In this document: positions 62,058 to 64,000 of the stretch, piece after piece
How positions within the stretch are numbered: the stretch's first letter is position 1
Layout of the letters: every line of letters begins with the position of its first letter
The notes under the pieces: model-generated
What the model saw: the letters and a program-made list of their open reading frames with translations, nothing else
What the model was told of the DNA's origin: nothing
Databases searched by the model: none
Source of the DNA: TMP-24 sp041397305
Lineage (GTDB): Bacteria; Pseudomonadota; Alphaproteobacteria; Rhodobacterales; Rhodobacteraceae
DNA: 64,000 bases
Assembly: GCA_041397305.1 (NCBI GenBank)
Contig: JAWKWX010000013.1
Span: 18,340-82,339 of the forward strand
Direction: 5' to 3'
Made by a program: the position numbers and the translations under genes

Positions 62058-62939
62058 TTAGTCAAGGGCTCCGTGGCGCTGCTGATAGTCGCCGAGCGCT
62101 GTCTCGAGCCTCGCCAGATAGTCGCGCGCGTGCGCCTCGTAATCGGCCCCCGGCGCGGCGAGGAAAATCTCCGATACCATCGCCCACATCGCCTCGCGCA
62201 TCAACGCCGCGCATTTCATCGCCGCGAAACTTTTCACGAAGGCCGCCTCGGGCGCGGCGCCGAGATAGGCTTCGATCATCGCCCGTTCCTCATCGGGCGA
62301 CATGCCGCCGTTGCCGGCCGCCCCGGCGAGGTCGAACATCGCCGTCCCGAAGCCCGCATATTCGAAATCGATCAGCCAGAGCCGCCCGTCCTGTTCAAGG
62401 AAATTCCCCGGCAGAAGGTCGTGATGGCCAACGATGATGGGAAGCGGGATCTGCGCCGCCTCCAGCGCCGCATTCGCGGCGAGAAGCCGCGGCAGGTCGG
62501 CCGCGAAGCGGCTGCCATGGGCGGCAAGCGTGCGGCCATAATCGCGGATCACATGAAAGACCCAGAACACCGACCCGGGCCCTTCCAGATGCGTGAGCAT
62601 CTGCCGGTGAAAGGCGGCAAGCAGCTGCCCGATCCGGCCGGGATTGGCGCGCAGGTCGGCCTCTGACCAGGTGCGCGCCTGAAGGAAGGCCGACACCATT
62701 GCCCCCGCGCCCGCCCATTCGACCTCTGGCGCGAAACCGGCGGCATGGGCGGCACGGGCGGCGGCCAGTTCCCGGTCGCGAAACACATGATGGAAGGGGA
62801 AATCGACGCCGAAACGCACCACATGGGCGCCGCGTCCGTCCGTCACTTTCCAGCTTTCGTTCGAAAGGCCGCCCTTCAGCGGTTCGGCCTCAATCTTGCC
62901 CTGCCAGCAGGGCAGCGCGCGGATCCTGTCGAGGCTCAT
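62058..62939 (-). CDS. Choline/ethanolamine kinase-like phosphotransferase
   Basis: 293 aa, APH fold. Catalytic loop GHHDLLPGNFL and the Mg2+ motif WLIDFEYAGFGTAMFDLA are those of choline kinases (LicA/ChoK). It could make phosphocholine from choline, diverting it from oxidation. Homoserine or thiamine kinase cannot be excluded. Not in an operon with choline genes here. Confidence 0.82.
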   Translation of the reverse strand: MSLDRIRALPCWQGKIEAEPLKGGLSNESWKVTDGRGAHVVRFGVDFPFHHVFRDRELAAARAAHAAGFAPEVEWAGAGAMVSAFLQARTWSEADLRANPGRIGQLLAAFHRQMLTHLEGPGSVFWVFHVIRDYGRTLAAHGSRFAADLPRLLAANAALEAAQIPLPIIVGHHDLLPGNFLEQDGRLWLIDFEYAGFGTAMFDLAGAAGNGGMSPDEERAMIEAYLGAAPEAAFVKSFAAMKCAALMREAMWAMVSEIFLAAPGADYEAHARDYLARLETALGDYQQRHGALD

Positions 62940-63091
62940 GCTCCCTCCCTTTTGGAACGGAGCTTTCCGGCCCGTCCGTGCCCTGTCAATCGGTTTTCGT
63001 GGAAATGTTTGGCTTTGACGCCCGCTGCGCGCCCGTTTCTTGCCAAATGCGCGTCAAAACCCTAAAGTTCCCACGCAATCCGGGGGGCCCG

Positions 63092-63844
63092 ATGCTGTCC
63101 AAACGCCATGCGGCGATCCTCAAGCTTCTTGAAGCGAACGGCATGATGCCGCTCTCCGCACTTGCCCGCGCGCTCGACGTCTCTCATGAAACCGTCCGGC
63201 GGGACGTGCGCCCGCTCGAGGAGGCGGGCCAGGTCCTGCGTATCCATGGCGCGGTGGGGCTGGCCGGTCAAGTGGGCGAAGCGCCGTTCCAGAAGCGGAT
63301 GCGCGAAAATGCGGAAGCCAAGCGCAAGATCGCACGCGCCGTCGCCGCGACCATCCGCGATGGCGAGGCGGTGATGCTCGATACCGGCACGACCACCAGT
63401 TTCCTCGCGCGTGAGCTTGTCCATCACCGCAAGCTGACCGTCATCACCAATTCCTCCGACATTGCCCGCACGCTCGCCACCCAGAACGGCAACCGCGTCT
63501 ATATGGCGGGGGGCGAGCTGCGCCCGGATTCCGGCGCGGCCTTTGGCACATCGGCGCTTGACTTCGTGTCGCAATTCTCGGTCGCCCATGCGGTCATCTC
63601 GGCAGGCGCGGTGGATGCGTCGGGGGTGATGGATTTCGATCTGGAGGAGGCGGTCTTCGCCCGCACGATACTGGAGCGCGGCGAGCGGCGCGTGGTGGTA
63701 ACCGATCATACGAAATTCGGGCGGCGCGGTCTGATTGCCGTCTGCCCCTTCACGGCCATCACGGACCTGGTCACCGATACCGCCCCGCCCACCGAGATCG
63801 CCCAGGCGCTTGCCGCGGCGGGGACGGTTCTTTCGATCGCCTGA
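63092..63844 (+). CDS. DeoR/GlpR-family transcriptional regulator
   Basis: 250 aa. HTH MLSKRHAAILKLLEANGMMPLSALARALDVSHETVRRDVRPLEEAGQVLRIHGAVGL and a sugar-phosphate domain (MLDTGTTTSFLARELVH, GGELRPDSGAAFGTSALDF, DHTKFGRRGLIAVCPF). GlpR-like; the ligand is probably a phosphorylated sugar or glycerol-3-phosphate. Its target genes are outside the window. Confidence 0.9.
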   Translation: MLSKRHAAILKLLEANGMMPLSALARALDVSHETVRRDVRPLEEAGQVLRIHGAVGLAGQVGEAPFQKRMRENAEAKRKIARAVAATIRDGEAVMLDTGTTTSFLARELVHHRKLTVITNSSDIARTLATQNGNRVYMAGGELRPDSGAAFGTSALDFVSQFSVAHAVISAGAVDASGVMDFDLEEAVFARTILERGERRVVVTDHTKFGRRGLIAVCPFTAITDLVTDTAPPTEIAQALAAAGTVLSIA

Positions 63845-63851
63845 AGGCGAC

Positions 63852-64000
63852 CTAGCCGAGGGCGCGCTCCTCGCGCGCGATGGACCAGTCGATCAGCCGC
63901 CGCCAGATCGTTTCGGCGAGGTCGGGATCGAGCCCTTCGGCCTCGGCCCGCGCACGGACCTTCGCCACCACCTCCTCGACGCGCCAATCGATGCGGGCGG
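63852..64000 (-). CDS. Chorismate mutase (AroQ/PchB-type), N-terminus cut by window edge
   Basis: Last 48 codons, ending VEEVVAKVRARAEAEGL then DPDLAETIWRRLIDWSIAREERALG. The WRRLIDWSIAREE motif is the final helix of AroQ-class chorismate mutase or isochorismate-pyruvate lyase. The 5' end lies beyond the window. Confidence 0.75.
   Translation of the reverse strand, partial: ARIDWRVEEVVAKVRARAEAEGLDPDLAETIWRRLIDWSIAREERALG

Overview
The window is GC-rich, gene-dense bacterial chromosome from an alphaproteobacterium, most likely Rhodobacteraceae (Rhodobacter/Roseobacter type). Evidence: a PccR-type short-chain acyl-CoA regulator close to pccB, an F1-zeta (DUF1476) ATPase inhibitor, DUF1638 next to a corrinoid protein, a VPLPA-CTERM exported protein, a short DUF1127 protein opposite a LysR gene, and overall protein character. 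No phage, insertion sequence, CRISPR array or plasmid function was seen. Two tRNA genes are present, Ile(CAU) and Ser(CGA).

Layout. 1-4.2 kb: propionyl-CoA carboxylase beta chain (cut by the window edge), a DUF486 protein, a Bcr/CflA drug exporter and PccR, with TTTGCAAA-type sites before pccB and pccR. 4.2-6.9 kb: DUF465, pabB/pabC for 4-aminobenzoate, DUF1003. 7-14.9 kb: a complete choline module. The betI-betB-dehydratase-betA operon is fully overlapping and diverges from choX-choW-choV; the two near-identical BetI boxes lie in the shared intergenic region. 14.9-17.8 kb: EamA permease, LysE/ArgO exporter, ACT protein and divergent ArgP-like regulator. 17.9-26.2 kb: yebC, two convergent SLC13-type carriers, ymdB, a VPLPA-CTERM protein, fau and mgtE. 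26.3-30.2 kb: guanine deaminase, an FAD amine oxidase and an 8-oxoguanine-deaminase-like amidohydrolase. 30.4-36.7 kb: rpmG, a BI-1 family membrane protein, DUF1127/LysR pair, quinone oxidoreductase, XRE regulator, inositol-phosphatase family protein, PA0069-type radical SAM protein. 36.9-47.3 kb: corrinoid protein, a 57-aa membrane protein, DUF1638, SufE, lipoprotein, RNase D, purM-purN, tRNA-Ile, F1-zeta, MprF-like protein and a betaine-homocysteine-type methyltransferase. 47.3-51.9 kb: a P450/hydrolase/DUF2059 operon beside tRNA-Ser, flanked by two stretches without recognisable genes. 51.9-60.5 kb: a spermidine/putrescine-type ABC transporter, LysR regulator, M20 amidohydrolase and two guanidino-modifying enzymes. 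60.5-64 kb: GT-A-like protein, nucleobase deaminase, choline-kinase-like protein, DeoR regulator, chorismate mutase (cut by the edge).

Much of the window concerns methylated amines and nitrogen compounds: choline is imported (ChoXWV), oxidised to glycine betaine (BetA/BetB), and could be demethylated by the methyltransferase at 46.3 kb, while the corrinoid/DUF1638 pair suggests a second, corrinoid-dependent methyl-transfer route. The 52-60 kb locus looks like uptake and breakdown of a guanidino compound (methylarginine-like or acylated). No gene has direct experimental support here; assignments rest on motifs, length, overlap and context read by eye.
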